A DNA stretch of 19,504 bases from DASUDX01 sp036275365. GTDB taxonomy: Bacteria > Pseudomonadota > Gammaproteobacteria > Nevskiales > Nevskiaceae. A program made the position numbers and the translations under genes. The stretch covers positions 1 through 19,504 of the forward strand of contig DASUDX010000016.1 of assembly GCA_036275365.1 (NCBI GenBank). The letters run 5' to 3'. This document shows, piece by piece, positions 6,820-16,800 of this stretch; within the stretch, counting starts at the first letter, position 1; each line of letters starts with the position of its first letter. Below the pieces are notes generated by a model, which worked only from the letters and a program-made list of their open reading frames with translations, was not told where the DNA came from and made no database searches.

Positions 6820-9800
6820 ATGTCCTCCCGTCTGCTTCTCCTCCTGCTCACTGCCCTGCTCACCCTGGGCAGCCTCAGCCCACGGGCCCAGGCGGACGAC
6901 ATCGAGATCTATACCAACAGCACGGCCAACGAGCTGCGCCCGCCGCTGACCGTGCTGGTGCTTGATCTCAACCTCAATCCGCTCGATGTGATCTGCTCCA
7001 ATGCGCTGTCGGGCACCAGCAGCAACTGTCAGCAGCTGCGCTCGCTGATCACCCTCGGCGGGCTGTTCGAGCTGCTGTCGCTGGAGGTGGACGCGGTTCA
7101 GGCCCTGGTCAACGCGGTCAAGCCGATCGTCTGTCCGGTGGCGCTGCTGCCCTGCCCCTTGACCCTCTCCGGTCTGGTGAACCTGCCGCTGGCCGAGGTG
7201 CTCGCCAACCCCGCCAACCTGGTGCTGAAAACGGCGCTGGGTCTGGTCACTCCCCTGCAGCAGGCGATCACCAGCAGCCGGCTCTACCGCGGCCTGCTGC
7301 GCAATCTGCTGCGCTCGCTGGTCGACTCACGGGTCGCCGTGCTGGTGCCCCATGCCGATCGCGGCACGGCGACGGTCAGTGCGGGCAAGACCTATCGCTG
7401 CAACTTCGCCGACCTCGGCAACACCCCGGGCAACCGGGTGGATACCACCGCCTGCTCCAATGGCGGGTATGTGCTGCTCGGCTTCATCGACCTGGCCAAT
7501 GATCCGGCTGGCGCGGGCCTGAACCGCATCGTCGACAAGGTCGGCGCAGTGCTCGGCAATGTCTCCGCCGTCAGCGACATCAGCCACCCTTTCCAGGGCA
7601 AGGAGCTGTACTACGAGCTGTACCGCTATCTGCGCGGCGATCCGGTCTACAACGGCCATCTCGGCTACTTCGACTATGGCGACAGCAATGCCGCCACCAA
7701 TCTGAACGCCAGCTTCCCGACCCTGTCCTGGGACACCACGGTGGAGGATGGGGCCAACCGCTATCGCTCGGCGCTGGATGCCTTTGGGGTCTGTGACTCG
7801 GTCAATGTGCTCAATGTGATGCTGACCAATGCGCAGAACGACGGTGATTCCGATCCGGCGGTGGCCGTGGCCTTCCCGGGCGCTGATCAGGATGGCGATG
7901 GGGCGCTGTCATTCGCCGAACTGGTGGCGCAGGCGCGCAGCCAGGGCTTCACCCATCGCAACAGCCAGGTGCTGCTCAACTCCTACTTCCTGATCAACAG
8001 CACCGGCGGCACCGCCCCCCTGGCCGGTGCACTCGACAACCTCGGCTTCACCGTCGGCGCCGCCCCGGACCTGCTCGGCCTGTTCGGCCTCGGCAAGTCC
8101 TTCGGCGAGCTCGTGGAGCCGGTGCTGAGCATCAACGCCAGCCTGCTGACACCGAGCCAGACCCCGTCGCTGCAGCCTCCGGGCCAGCTGCAGGGCGACG
8201 CCTTCTTCGGACTGTTCCGTCCGGCGGCCGACCAGCGGCCCCGCTGGACGGGCAATGTCAAGAAGCTGCGGCTGGTGCAGGAGGACGACGGCGCCTTCGA
8301 GTACCGCGACCAGCGCGGACGGGAGGCCATTGCCGGGGACGGGCGCATCCGCAGTGACGCCCTCACCTTCTGGACCCAGGGCGGATCCGCGCTGGGTGGC
8401 GCCGGCAGCGATGGCCGCGAGGCGGCCCTCGGCGGCGCCGGTCAGCGCATCCCGGGCTTTCGCTTCGACGGTGGCGGGCAGCCGGGACGCAGCAACAGCG
8501 AGAACCGGCGCCGCCTGTTCTTCGATCTCGATGCCGGGACCGCCCAGGTCCCCACCCTGACCGCGCTGAATGCTGACGACAGCACCGTGCAGACCGCGCT
8601 CCAGACCGCGCTGGGCGCCACCAGCCAGCGGGAGGCCCAGGAACTGCTGCTCTACGCGCGCGGCTACGAGGTCGGCAGCACCAGCCAGTCGCGGGGGGTG
8701 GGCAACGATCTCGCCGGCCGCGACTGGCTGCATGGCGCCGTGCTGCACTCGCGCCCGGTCGCCATCAACTACGGTGCACGCGGGGGTCATTCGGCCAGCA
8801 ACCCGGATATCCGGGTGCTTTATGGGGCGAGCGACGGTCTGCTGCGGCTGGTCCGCAACACCGAGAGTGGCGGCAGCCAGTCGGGCGTCGAGTCCTGGGC
8901 CTTCCTGCCGCGCGCGGTGATGGCCCAGCAGAAGATCCTGCGCGACAACAGCGCCGCTGCGCGCTTCCCCTACGGCGTGGATGGTGCGCCCTCGGTACTG
9001 GTGCAGGACCGCAATCGCCAGGGCGGACCCGGGGATGGCGTCATCGAGGCCAGCAACGACCACGACCGGGTGTGGGCCTATGTGGGTCTGCGCCGCGGCG
9101 GACGCCATCTGTATGCGCTGGATCTGACCGATCCCGACGACCCGGCCCTGCTCTGGCGGCTGGGTCCGGACGGGCTCTTCAACCAGACCGGACGCGTGAC
9201 CGACGCCACCGCCCCGTTCGCCGAGCTGGCGCTGAGCTTCTCGAGCCCGCAGATCGGCCGCATCCGCTACCTGGGCAGTGGGGGCAGTGAGCAGCTGCGC
9301 AGCGTGGTGATGTTCACCGCCGGGTACAACGGCGGTCGCGACGGCTCGAACGGCCGGCTCGGCAAGGACCTCGATCGCGGCAGCGGCAATATCCTCGGCC
9401 GCGATGATGCGCTGGGGACGGCGATCTATCTGGTCGATGCCGAGACCGGCGAGCTGATCTGGAAGGCCGCGCCCGGCAGCTTCAACAGCAGCAGCCCCTA
9501 CAGCAGCGCGACCCGCAGCTTCCGCCACCCGCTGCTGGTCGACAGCTTTCCCTCGGACCTGACCCTGCTCGATACCAGTGGCGACGGCCTGAGTGATCGC
9601 TTCTATGTGGCCGACAGCGGTGGGCGGCTGTGGCGCGGCGACTTCCCCGGCGCTGACCGGGCGGCGTGGACCCTGACCCCGCTGGCGAGCGTCGGACGCC
9701 ATGACCAGGCCAGCGTCGCCCACGATCGACGCTTCTTCCATGCCCCGGACTATGTGCCCTACCGGGACCGTGACGGCGCCTTCGATGTGATCGTGTTTGC

Positions 9801-10377
9801 CAGCGGCGACCGCGAGGACCCCAACAACCGGCGCACCGAGAACTATCTCTACGCCTTCCGCGATGGCGATATCAGCAGCGGCAAGACGGCCGCCGAGATC
9901 CTGACCACGGAAGCGGATCTGGCCGACCACGATGACTTCGCCGACCTCACCAGCGCCTGTGCGTCTGGCAATCCCCAGTGCGCGGAAAACGCCGATCTGT
10001 CCACCGGCTGGAAGATCCGGCTGTCCGGGGTGGGCGAGAAGACCATGAGCCAGCCTCTGACCACCGGGGGCACGGTGTTCCTGAGCACCTATGTGCCCCG
10101 CGATCCCGAAGCCACCGAGTGTGCACCCGGCGAGGGCAGCGGCAAGCTCTACGCGGTGAGTCTGCGCGACTCACGGCCGCGCGCGGATCTCCTGCGCAGC
10201 GACAGCGACGGCGACGCGCGCAGCCAGCGCAGCCTGGCGCCGGGTCTGGTGGGGGAGCTGACCACCCTCAACACCAACACGGTCGCCAGCGGCGCCGAGG
10301 CGGTAGCGGCGCGGGCGCGGACCCGCTACCGCATCTTCTGGCTGGAGCGTCGCGGCGAGGAGGACGCCACACCATGA
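6820..10377 (+). CDS. pilY1: Pilus tip-associated adhesin PilY1
   Basis: The protein has 1185 residues, close to the P. aeruginosa PilY1 length. AGGAG lies just before the ATG. A Sec signal peptide (hydrophobic residues 5-19) ends PRAQA, with cleavage expected after Ala25; mature DDIEIYTN is typical of the family. The N-terminal half looks like a degenerate von Willebrand A domain: LTVLVLDLNLN (residues 43-53) sits where a DxSxS MIDAS would be, then come about 120 Leu/Val-rich residues before RVAVLVPH (171-178). Residues 356-367 (D-Q-D-G-D-G-A-L-S-F-A-E) fit a canonical EF-hand loop. From about His638 (HGAVLHSRP) begins the PilC/PilY beta-propeller, with the calcium-type loop D918-T-S-G-D922-G-L-S-D926. 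RGD occurs at 272-274 and 939-941. Known role: secreted calcium-dependent tip protein for adhesion, retraction control and surface sensing. No pilY2 follows; pilE begins in the ATGA overlap. Confidence 0.93.
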   Translation: MSSRLLLLLLTALLTLGSLSPRAQADDIEIYTNSTANELRPPLTVLVLDLNLNPLDVICSNALSGTSSNCQQLRSLITLGGLFELLSLEVDAVQALVNAVKPIVCPVALLPCPLTLSGLVNLPLAEVLANPANLVLKTALGLVTPLQQAITSSRLYRGLLRNLLRSLVDSRVAVLVPHADRGTATVSAGKTYRCNFADLGNTPGNRVDTTACSNGGYVLLGFIDLANDPAGAGLNRIVDKVGAVLGNVSAVSDISHPFQGKELYYELYRYLRGDPVYNGHLGYFDYGDSNAATNLNASFPTLSWDTTVEDGANRYRSALDAFGVCDSVNVLNVMLTNAQNDGDSDPAVAVAFPGADQDGDGALSFAELVAQARSQGFTHRNSQVLLNSYFLINSTGGTAPLAGALDNLGFTVGAAPDLLGLFGLGKSFGELVEPVLSINASLLTPSQTPSLQPPGQLQGDAFFGLFRPAADQRPRWTGNVKKLRLVQEDDGAFEYRDQRGREAIAGDGRIRSDALTFWTQGGSALGGAGSDGREAALGGAGQRIPGFRFDGGGQPGRSNSENRRRLFFDLDAGTAQVPTLTALNADDSTVQTALQTALGATSQREAQELLLYARGYEVGSTSQSRGVGNDLAGRDWLHGAVLHSRPVAINYGARGGHSASNPDIRVLYGASDGLLRLVRNTESGGSQSGVESWAFLPRAVMAQQKILRDNSAAARFPYGVDGAPSVLVQDRNRQGGPGDGVIEASNDHDRVWAYVGLRRGGRHLYALDLTDPDDPALLWRLGPDGLFNQTGRVTDATAPFAELALSFSSPQIGRIRYLGSGGSEQLRSVVMFTAGYNGGRDGSNGRLGKDLDRGSGNILGRDDALGTAIYLVDAETGELIWKAAPGSFNSSSPYSSATRSFRHPLLVDSFPSDLTLLDTSGDGLSDRFYVADSGGRLWRGDFPGADRAAWTLTPLASVGRHDQASVAHDRRFFHAPDYVPYRDRDGAFDVIVFASGDREDPNNRRTENYLYAFRDGDISSGKTAAEILTTEADLADHDDFADLTSACASGNPQCAENADLSTGWKIRLSGVGEKTMSQPLTTGGTVFLSTYVPRDPEATECAPGEGSGKLYAVSLRDSRPRADLLRSDSDGDARSQRSLAPGLVGELTTLNTNTVASGAEAVAARARTRYRIFWLERRGEEDATP

Positions 10378-10859
10378 TCCGGCCGATCCTCGCTCGTGGC
10401 TTCAGCCTGCTCGAACTGCTGGTGGCGATGAGCATCCTCGCCATCCTCGTGGCCCTGGCCGTGCCGAGTTACGGGCAGTATGTGGTCCGCAACCACCGGG
10501 TGCTGGCCAAGACCCAGCTGACCGAGCTGGCGGGACGGCAGGAGTCCTTCTTCGTCGAGCGCAAGACCTATGCGTCCACTCTGACCCGCCTGGGTCTTGC
10601 CGGAGACAGCCTGTATCTGCAGCCGGATGGCGCCCTGGTGACGGCGGAGACCGACGAGAGCCTCTACCGGCTGTCGATTGCCAGTGCCAGCGGGGACTGC
10701 CCGGCCAGTGGCAACGCCAGCCGCAGTGGCTACACCGTGCAGGCCAGCCCGGTGGGGCAGCAGGCGACTCGCGACCTCGCCTGCGCCGTGCTCTGCCTGG
10801 ACTCGACCGGCCTCAGGAGCGCCAGCGGCGCCGAGCCGGCCGGCTGCTGGAGCCGCTAG
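10374..10859 (+). CDS. pilE: Type IV pilus minor pilin PilE, last gene of the operon
   Basis: The protein has 161 residues starting in an ATGA overlap with pilY1. MIRPILARG then FSLLELLVAMSILAILVALAVP is a prepilin signal with Glu5. SYGQYVVRNHRVLAKTQLTELAGRQE is the PilE-type helix, and FFVERKTYASTLTRLG is the usual following segment of minor pilin PilE. Four cysteines lie in the C-terminal half (GDCPAS, DLACAVLC, AGCW), compatible with two disulfides. The frame is open upstream inside pilY1, but only this start gives a leader. It resembles the shorter PilE-like gene at 2490-2882, and both end in a CW-containing tail. Its stop TAG shares the tetranucleotide CTAG at 10856-10859 with the stop of the convergent lipoprotein gene, leaving no room for an intergenic terminator. 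Confidence 0.9.
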   Translation: MIRPILARGFSLLELLVAMSILAILVALAVPSYGQYVVRNHRVLAKTQLTELAGRQESFFVERKTYASTLTRLGLAGDSLYLQPDGALVTAETDESLYRLSIASASGDCPASGNASRSGYTVQASPVGQQATRDLACAVLCLDSTGLRSASGAEPAGCWSR

Positions 10860-13800
10860 CGTCGCGCCCGCTCCGGCGGGGGTGGAGTGGCCTCCCCCGC
10901 CCCCGCAGGACGCCAGGGGACCCTCACCGCATAGGGGTGCCACTGCGCGCCACCCCCGGTCTTGGACGGCACCGGGCGAGCCGCGCGGGCCAGCAGAAGC
11001 GGCTCGAACACCTCGATGTGCACCACATCACCGCTCGCGGCCCGGTCGCTGAGCAGGAATTCGCTCGGACTGGAATCGTTGGCGAGGGTGTCGATCAGCG
11101 ACAGATCCTGGCGGTTCGCCTCGTTCGAATCGCTGGTCAGCAGGAAGTACTGGGCCTCCCGGAGATTGCGCAGCAACCGGACGCCGCCTCCCTGACCACA
11201 GGCACTGCCGACCGAGGTGCCGTACCGAATCAGCCCGAGATCGACGCGGAAGTCGAAGACCCGGGCGCAGCCTGAGGCCGTCGCGGCGGTCAGTCCACGG
11301 AGGACCGTACTTCCCGCCGCGAACTGCAGCTGTGGATCGATCCGGTCGACCCGCTCGTCGCGGCTGATGAAGCCGCGATCGATGTCGCGATCCGATGCCG
11401 GCGCTTCCAGGATGTTGAACAGATCCAGCAGGGCGACCACACGGGTATCCCCATCGCCGATGGTGGAGTAGGCCAGCATGCCGCCGTCCTCGCTCCTCAT
11501 CAGATCCTCGATCAGCGGCTCTGGCCGCGGCCGCGATAGCCGGCTCACCGTCGCCGGGACATCCAGAGAGGCGCTGGCCAGATCCGACGCATAGACCTCC
11601 TCGCCAGCGAAGAACTCGCCGAGCTGGGTGTTGACCGTGCACTCGATCGATTCGACCGGCTCGCCGCTGGCGTTGAAGGACTCCCCGGCATCAGCAGCGA
11701 AGTAGAGGAAGCCGCTATCCGCACTGAATCGATAGGGGGCGAATTGGGCATAGCCGGTGCCGCAGGTGAAGGTGTAGTCCGGCGTCAGCTGGAGCGACAC
11801 ATCCGGATTGGCGGCCGTATTGACGCCGAACAAGGCCGCCGCGGGATCGAAGGAGCTGCGGGCATACAGGGCGGTCACCCAGTTGCCATCCGGCGACTGC
11901 TGCAGCTGGCTCAGCACGCCACCGTCGAGGAATGGCGTCCCCAGTCGCTGAACCGGTCCCTCGCTCAGGCCACCGACCCGGGCCAGATAGCGGGCGAATG
12001 GCTCCACCTGTTCCTCCAGGGACAGCAGGACGGCGTCCCGGAAGGCGGGCGAGCGGTCCACCTGGAACTCGGTGATCAAGCCTGCACTGGTGCCCAGCAA
12101 GCGGGTGCCGTTGGCAACACCCTGGCCCAGATCGGAGCGATACAGGCTGATCTGATCGGGCGCCAATCGGTTCTCGCGGTAGAGGTAGTAGACCGCGCTA
12201 CCTTCCGAGGAGAACTGCAGATCACTGGTCTCCACCACTTCGGCGGACCCGTCGATCAGCGGGTTCGACGGCAGGCTGAGCGGAACCACCGGGCAGGGCT
12301 GGCTGATCGACTGTGGCGAGCAGCTGGACAGTTCGATCTGGAACAGCTGCAGATCACCGGTATCGGCCGTATCCGGATTGTCCGCCAGGTAAATCACGAA
12401 GCGTCCATCCGGAGACAGCCGGAAGCTGTGCACACCCGGATCCCCGAACGGAAACTCCGGGGTGATGCGCAGGCTGCCACCGGGGGTATCGAAGAACACC
12501 CGGTACAGCTCGGTCACCGTGCTGGCCGGCTGGGTCATCTGCAGCCTCTGCTGGGCATAGACCGCAAACCCTGGCAGCTGCGGGCCAGCGGTACCGAGGT
12601 CGATGCTGATGGTCACCGTCGCCTGAGCGGAGCCACCGAAGCCGTCGTCGATCTCGTAGACAAAGAAATCGGAGGTGGGGCCGCTGGTGGTCTCGGTGTA
12701 GCGGAGGGTGTTGTCCGCCAGGATCTCGACGATGCCATGGCTCGGGGCGGTGACGATGGCCGAGACGATCAGCGGATCGCCATTGCCGTCGCTGTCGTTG
12801 GCGAGAACCGGAATGATCACGCTGCCTCCGGCCGTGACCGTGGCGCGGTCGTCCACCGCCACCGGCGCCTGGTTGACCGTGCCATTGAGAATGACCACGG
12901 TGGCTTCGGGACGGATCACGTTCACGCCGGATACCGGGGTACTGATCCTGATGAGGAAATTCTCATTGAACTCGTTGACCGTGTCCGAGAGGATCGTGAA
13001 CGGAATCAGAGCCTCGACCTGGCCGCGTGGAATGGTGACGAAGCCGCTGTCGGCAATCGCGTAGTCCTGGTTGACCGCCGCCGAGCCATCGAGGCGCAGG
13101 TAGTCGACCCGCACATCGCCCACTGCCGGGGCCGAGAGACGAACCGGAATCCCGGCACTGCGGGTGCCCGTCGACGGCTCGACCGCCGCGACATCGATCG
13201 CGGAGAGATCGGGCGGCGGGGCGTCGGTGATGCTGACCGTTGCCGTCGAGGCCTGGGGATCGAGGGTCAGGTTCTGCGGGTTGCCCAGAACCACCTGGAA
13301 GGTCTCCGGCGTGGGCTCGCGCTGGAGATCGCCCAGGATCGTCGCGGGGATCGTGGCGGAAGTGGCGCCCGCGGCAAAGGTGACGGTGCCGCTGAGGGTG
13401 GCGGTGTAATCCGCACCGGCGGTCGCGGTGCCGTCCTGGAAGCTGTAGTCCACCGTGGTGCTGGGCCCGCTGGCGGCCCGGCTCAGGCGCAGTTCGATCG
13501 ACACCGGTGCGGTCCCGGAGCCGAAGCCGTCGGGCTCGAAGGTCGCCAGATTGACAATGGAGACGACCGGCGGCTGCGGCTGCACAGTGACGGTAACCAG
13601 CGCCACGGCGGACTCGCCGACGCCATCGCTCACCCGGTAGCTGAAGGTCACCGGGGACGGACTCGGATCCACCGACTGATAGCGGATCAGATTGCCAGCA
13701 ACCACGGTCGCGGTGCCGGTGGCTGGCGCCGTCTCCAGGGTCACCGCGAGGCTGTCGCCGTCGGCATCGCTGTCATTGGCCAGCACATTGATGTCGACGA

Positions 13801-16800
13801 AGGCACCGGCCAGGACGCTGGCCGAGTCGGCCTGCGCCACCGGCGGCCGGTTGCTGTTCTCGACGATGGCGACGAAGGCATTGGCATCGGCCAGCACCCC
13901 ACCCTGAGGGCTGCTCAGGCGCACGACGAAGCGCTCGGTCGACTCGATCACCCGGTCACCGAGCAGCGTGACCGGGATGGTGGCCTGGGTCTGACCCGCC
14001 GCCAGAGTGACGGTGCCGGAGGTGGCCAGATAATCGCTCCCGGCCAGGGCGACATCGTCGAGTGTCTCGAAGCTCACCGTGACCGGCGCCGCGCCGGCGC
14101 GATCCAGCGCCACCGGAACCAGGACCACGGTGGTTTCGGTCGGCTGCCGCGGCTCGGCCATCGAGGCGTCGCCGACACTGATGCGCGGCAGGGGGCTGAT
14201 GTTGATGGTGACCGTTGCCTCGGCGCTGCCACCAAAGGCATCGGCCACGCGGTAACGGAAGCTGGCCGTGGCCGGGCTGGGCAGACTGGACTGGTAGCGG
14301 ATCGTCCCGCCCGCCACGACCGTGGCGGTCCCGTTGGTCGGCGGCGAGACGATCTGGACCGTCAGGGCGTCCCCATCGGCATCGCTGTCATTGGCGAGCA
14401 CATTAATGTCCACTGTGCCCCCTTCGATCACCGCCGCACTGTCCGCCTGGGCCACCGGGGCGCGGTTGACGGTATCGAGGATGGTCACCGTGGCAGTGGC
14501 ATCGGCGATTACCGCATTCTGCGCGTCGCGGAGCCGGACCAGGAACCGTTCGCTGCCTTCAACCTGGGCGTCTGCCAGCAGGGTGATCGGGATGACCGCC
14601 TGGGTCTGGCCGGCGGGTACCTGCACCGTGCCACGGCTGGCGATGAAATCGCTGCCGGCCAGTGCGGTGTCGTTGACCGTGTCAAAGCCCAGCGTGACCG
14701 TCTGCGTCGATGCCCGATCCAGCGTCACCAGAACGCTGACCACGGTGCTGGCCTGGGCGTTCTGGCGCGGCTCGGCGGCCTGGGCATCGCCGATGCTCGC
14801 CCGCGGCAGCTGCGCCACCTGGAGGGTGACCGTGGCGTCGGCACTCGCCCCCAGCGCGTCGGTGACGCGATAGACGAAACTCACCGTCGGCGCGCTTGGC
14901 AGCGTGCTCTGGTAGCGGAACTGCTGGCTCGGGAGCAGGGTCAGGGTGCCGCTGGCCGGTGCCTGGACCACCGAGAGGGTGAGCGGGTCACCGTCCGGAT
15001 CACGATCGTTGGCCAGCACATTGATATCAACGCTGCCCCCCTCCGCCACGATCGCCGAGTCGGCCGCGGCCTCCGGCGGACGGTTGCTGCCCTCCTCCAC
15101 CACCACGCGGGCCTCGCCATCGGCGATCACCGCGTTGTCCACGGCGATCAGGCGAACCAGGAACTGCTCCTCGGGTTCGATAGCGGCATCGGCCAGCACG
15201 GTGACCGGAATGCTGCCGGCGCTCTGTCCCACCGCAATCTCGATCGCACCGGTTGCCGCGAGGAAATCACTGCCCGCCGTGGCCGTCCCCGAGACAGTCT
15301 CGTAGCGGACCGTTACCGGCTGGACCGCCGCGCGATCCAGGCGCACCGGTACCACCGTGCCCACCTGGCCCTGCCGCGGCTCGCGAACGCGGACATCGGC
15401 GACGCTGACCTGCACCGTCGGCTCTCCGACGCGGATCGACACCTCGGCCTCGGCCTGGCCGCCGCGCGGATCCTGAATCCGGTAACGCAGGCTGTCACTG
15501 CCGAAGAACCCGGCCCGCGGCTGATAGCGCAGGCGACCCGCCGCCAGCAGCTGCACGCTGCCCTCCATCGGCTGGCGAAGGATGCTGACGGTGAGCGGAT
15601 CGCCGTCCGGATCCCGGTCGTTCGCCAGCACATCGATCTCCACCGCGGTGTCGAACGGCGTGGAGACCGTGTCGGCCACTGCCTCGGGCAGGGCGTTGCT
15701 GTCGTCCTCGATGACAATCTGAGCCTGACCATCGGCGATCACGCCATTGGTGACGGCGGTCAGCCGGACCTGGAACTGCTCGTCCGGCTCAACCGGAGCA
15801 TCGGCCAGCACGGTGACCGGAATACTGCCGGTGGTCTGGCCCGCCGGGATCTCGATCGTGCCGCTGGCGGCGAGGAAATCGGCGCCGGCGGTGGCGGTTC
15901 CCGACACGGTCTCGTAGCGGACTCGCACCGGTCGCACGGCGGCTCGATCCAGACGCACGGGCAGCGGTGCCGTGATCTGCCCCGTGCGCGGCTCCCGCAG
16001 GCGCAGATCGCCGAGGCTGACCTGGGGCGGGGGCGGTGCCACGGTGATGAGGACCCGCGCATCAGCCTGTCCGCCGCGGCCATCGCGGATGCGGTAACGC
16101 AGGGTGTCACGGCCGAAAAAGCCGGCGCGCGGCTGATAGCGCAGGCGGCCATCGGCCAGCACCTCGGCGCTGCCCTCCGCCGGCTGGCGCAGCACGCTGA
16201 CGCGCAGCCGATCGCCGTCCGGATCCCGGTCGTTGGCCAGCACATCGATCTCGACCGCGCTGCCAAACGCCGTCGAGGCCGTGTCCGCCTCGGCCACCGG
16301 CGCGGTGTTGGGGATGAAGGTCGAGGTCACCGCCACGGTGGCCACGGCGGACTGACCGGCGGCATCCTCGAGGCGGTAGCGGAAGCTCAGGCTGCCCACA
16401 AACGGATCGGGGGCGGTGAAGGCCAGCTGGCCATCGCCCGCCACCGCCACGCGTCCCTGCGACGGTGGCGTCTCCACCGACACGAACAGGGGCGCCTGAC
16501 CCTCGTCATTGAGCAGCACCGGGATCTGCACCGTGGCCCCGGGCGCGGCCCTGGCGGCGTCGTCCCGGGCCAGCAAGGGCACCCCGGGCTCGCTGCGCAC
16601 CGCCAGCAGGAACCCATCCCCGCTGGCCGTGCTGACCAGCTCGGCACAGACGGCTTCAAAGCGTACCGTCTGCTCGCCGGCCTCATCATCGCCCTCGGCC
16701 GCGCGGCGGGCCGTGCCGGTGACGCGGAACCCGCTGCCCGGTGTCGCGCTGCAGCTGGCATCCGGGGTCAGGCTGTCGAACTCGGCTCCGCCCACCAGAA

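Noticed and set aside
7909..9930. A 673-codon minus-strand frame opposite pilY1
   Set aside because: It is an antisense shadow in GC-rich coding DNA; the product shows no family features, while the plus strand encodes an obvious PilY1.
12598..16340. CRISPR array or non-coding tandem repeat
   Set aside because: The repeats are about 612 bp long, stay in frame and encode Ig-like and Calx-beta domains; there are no short identical repeats with unique spacers.
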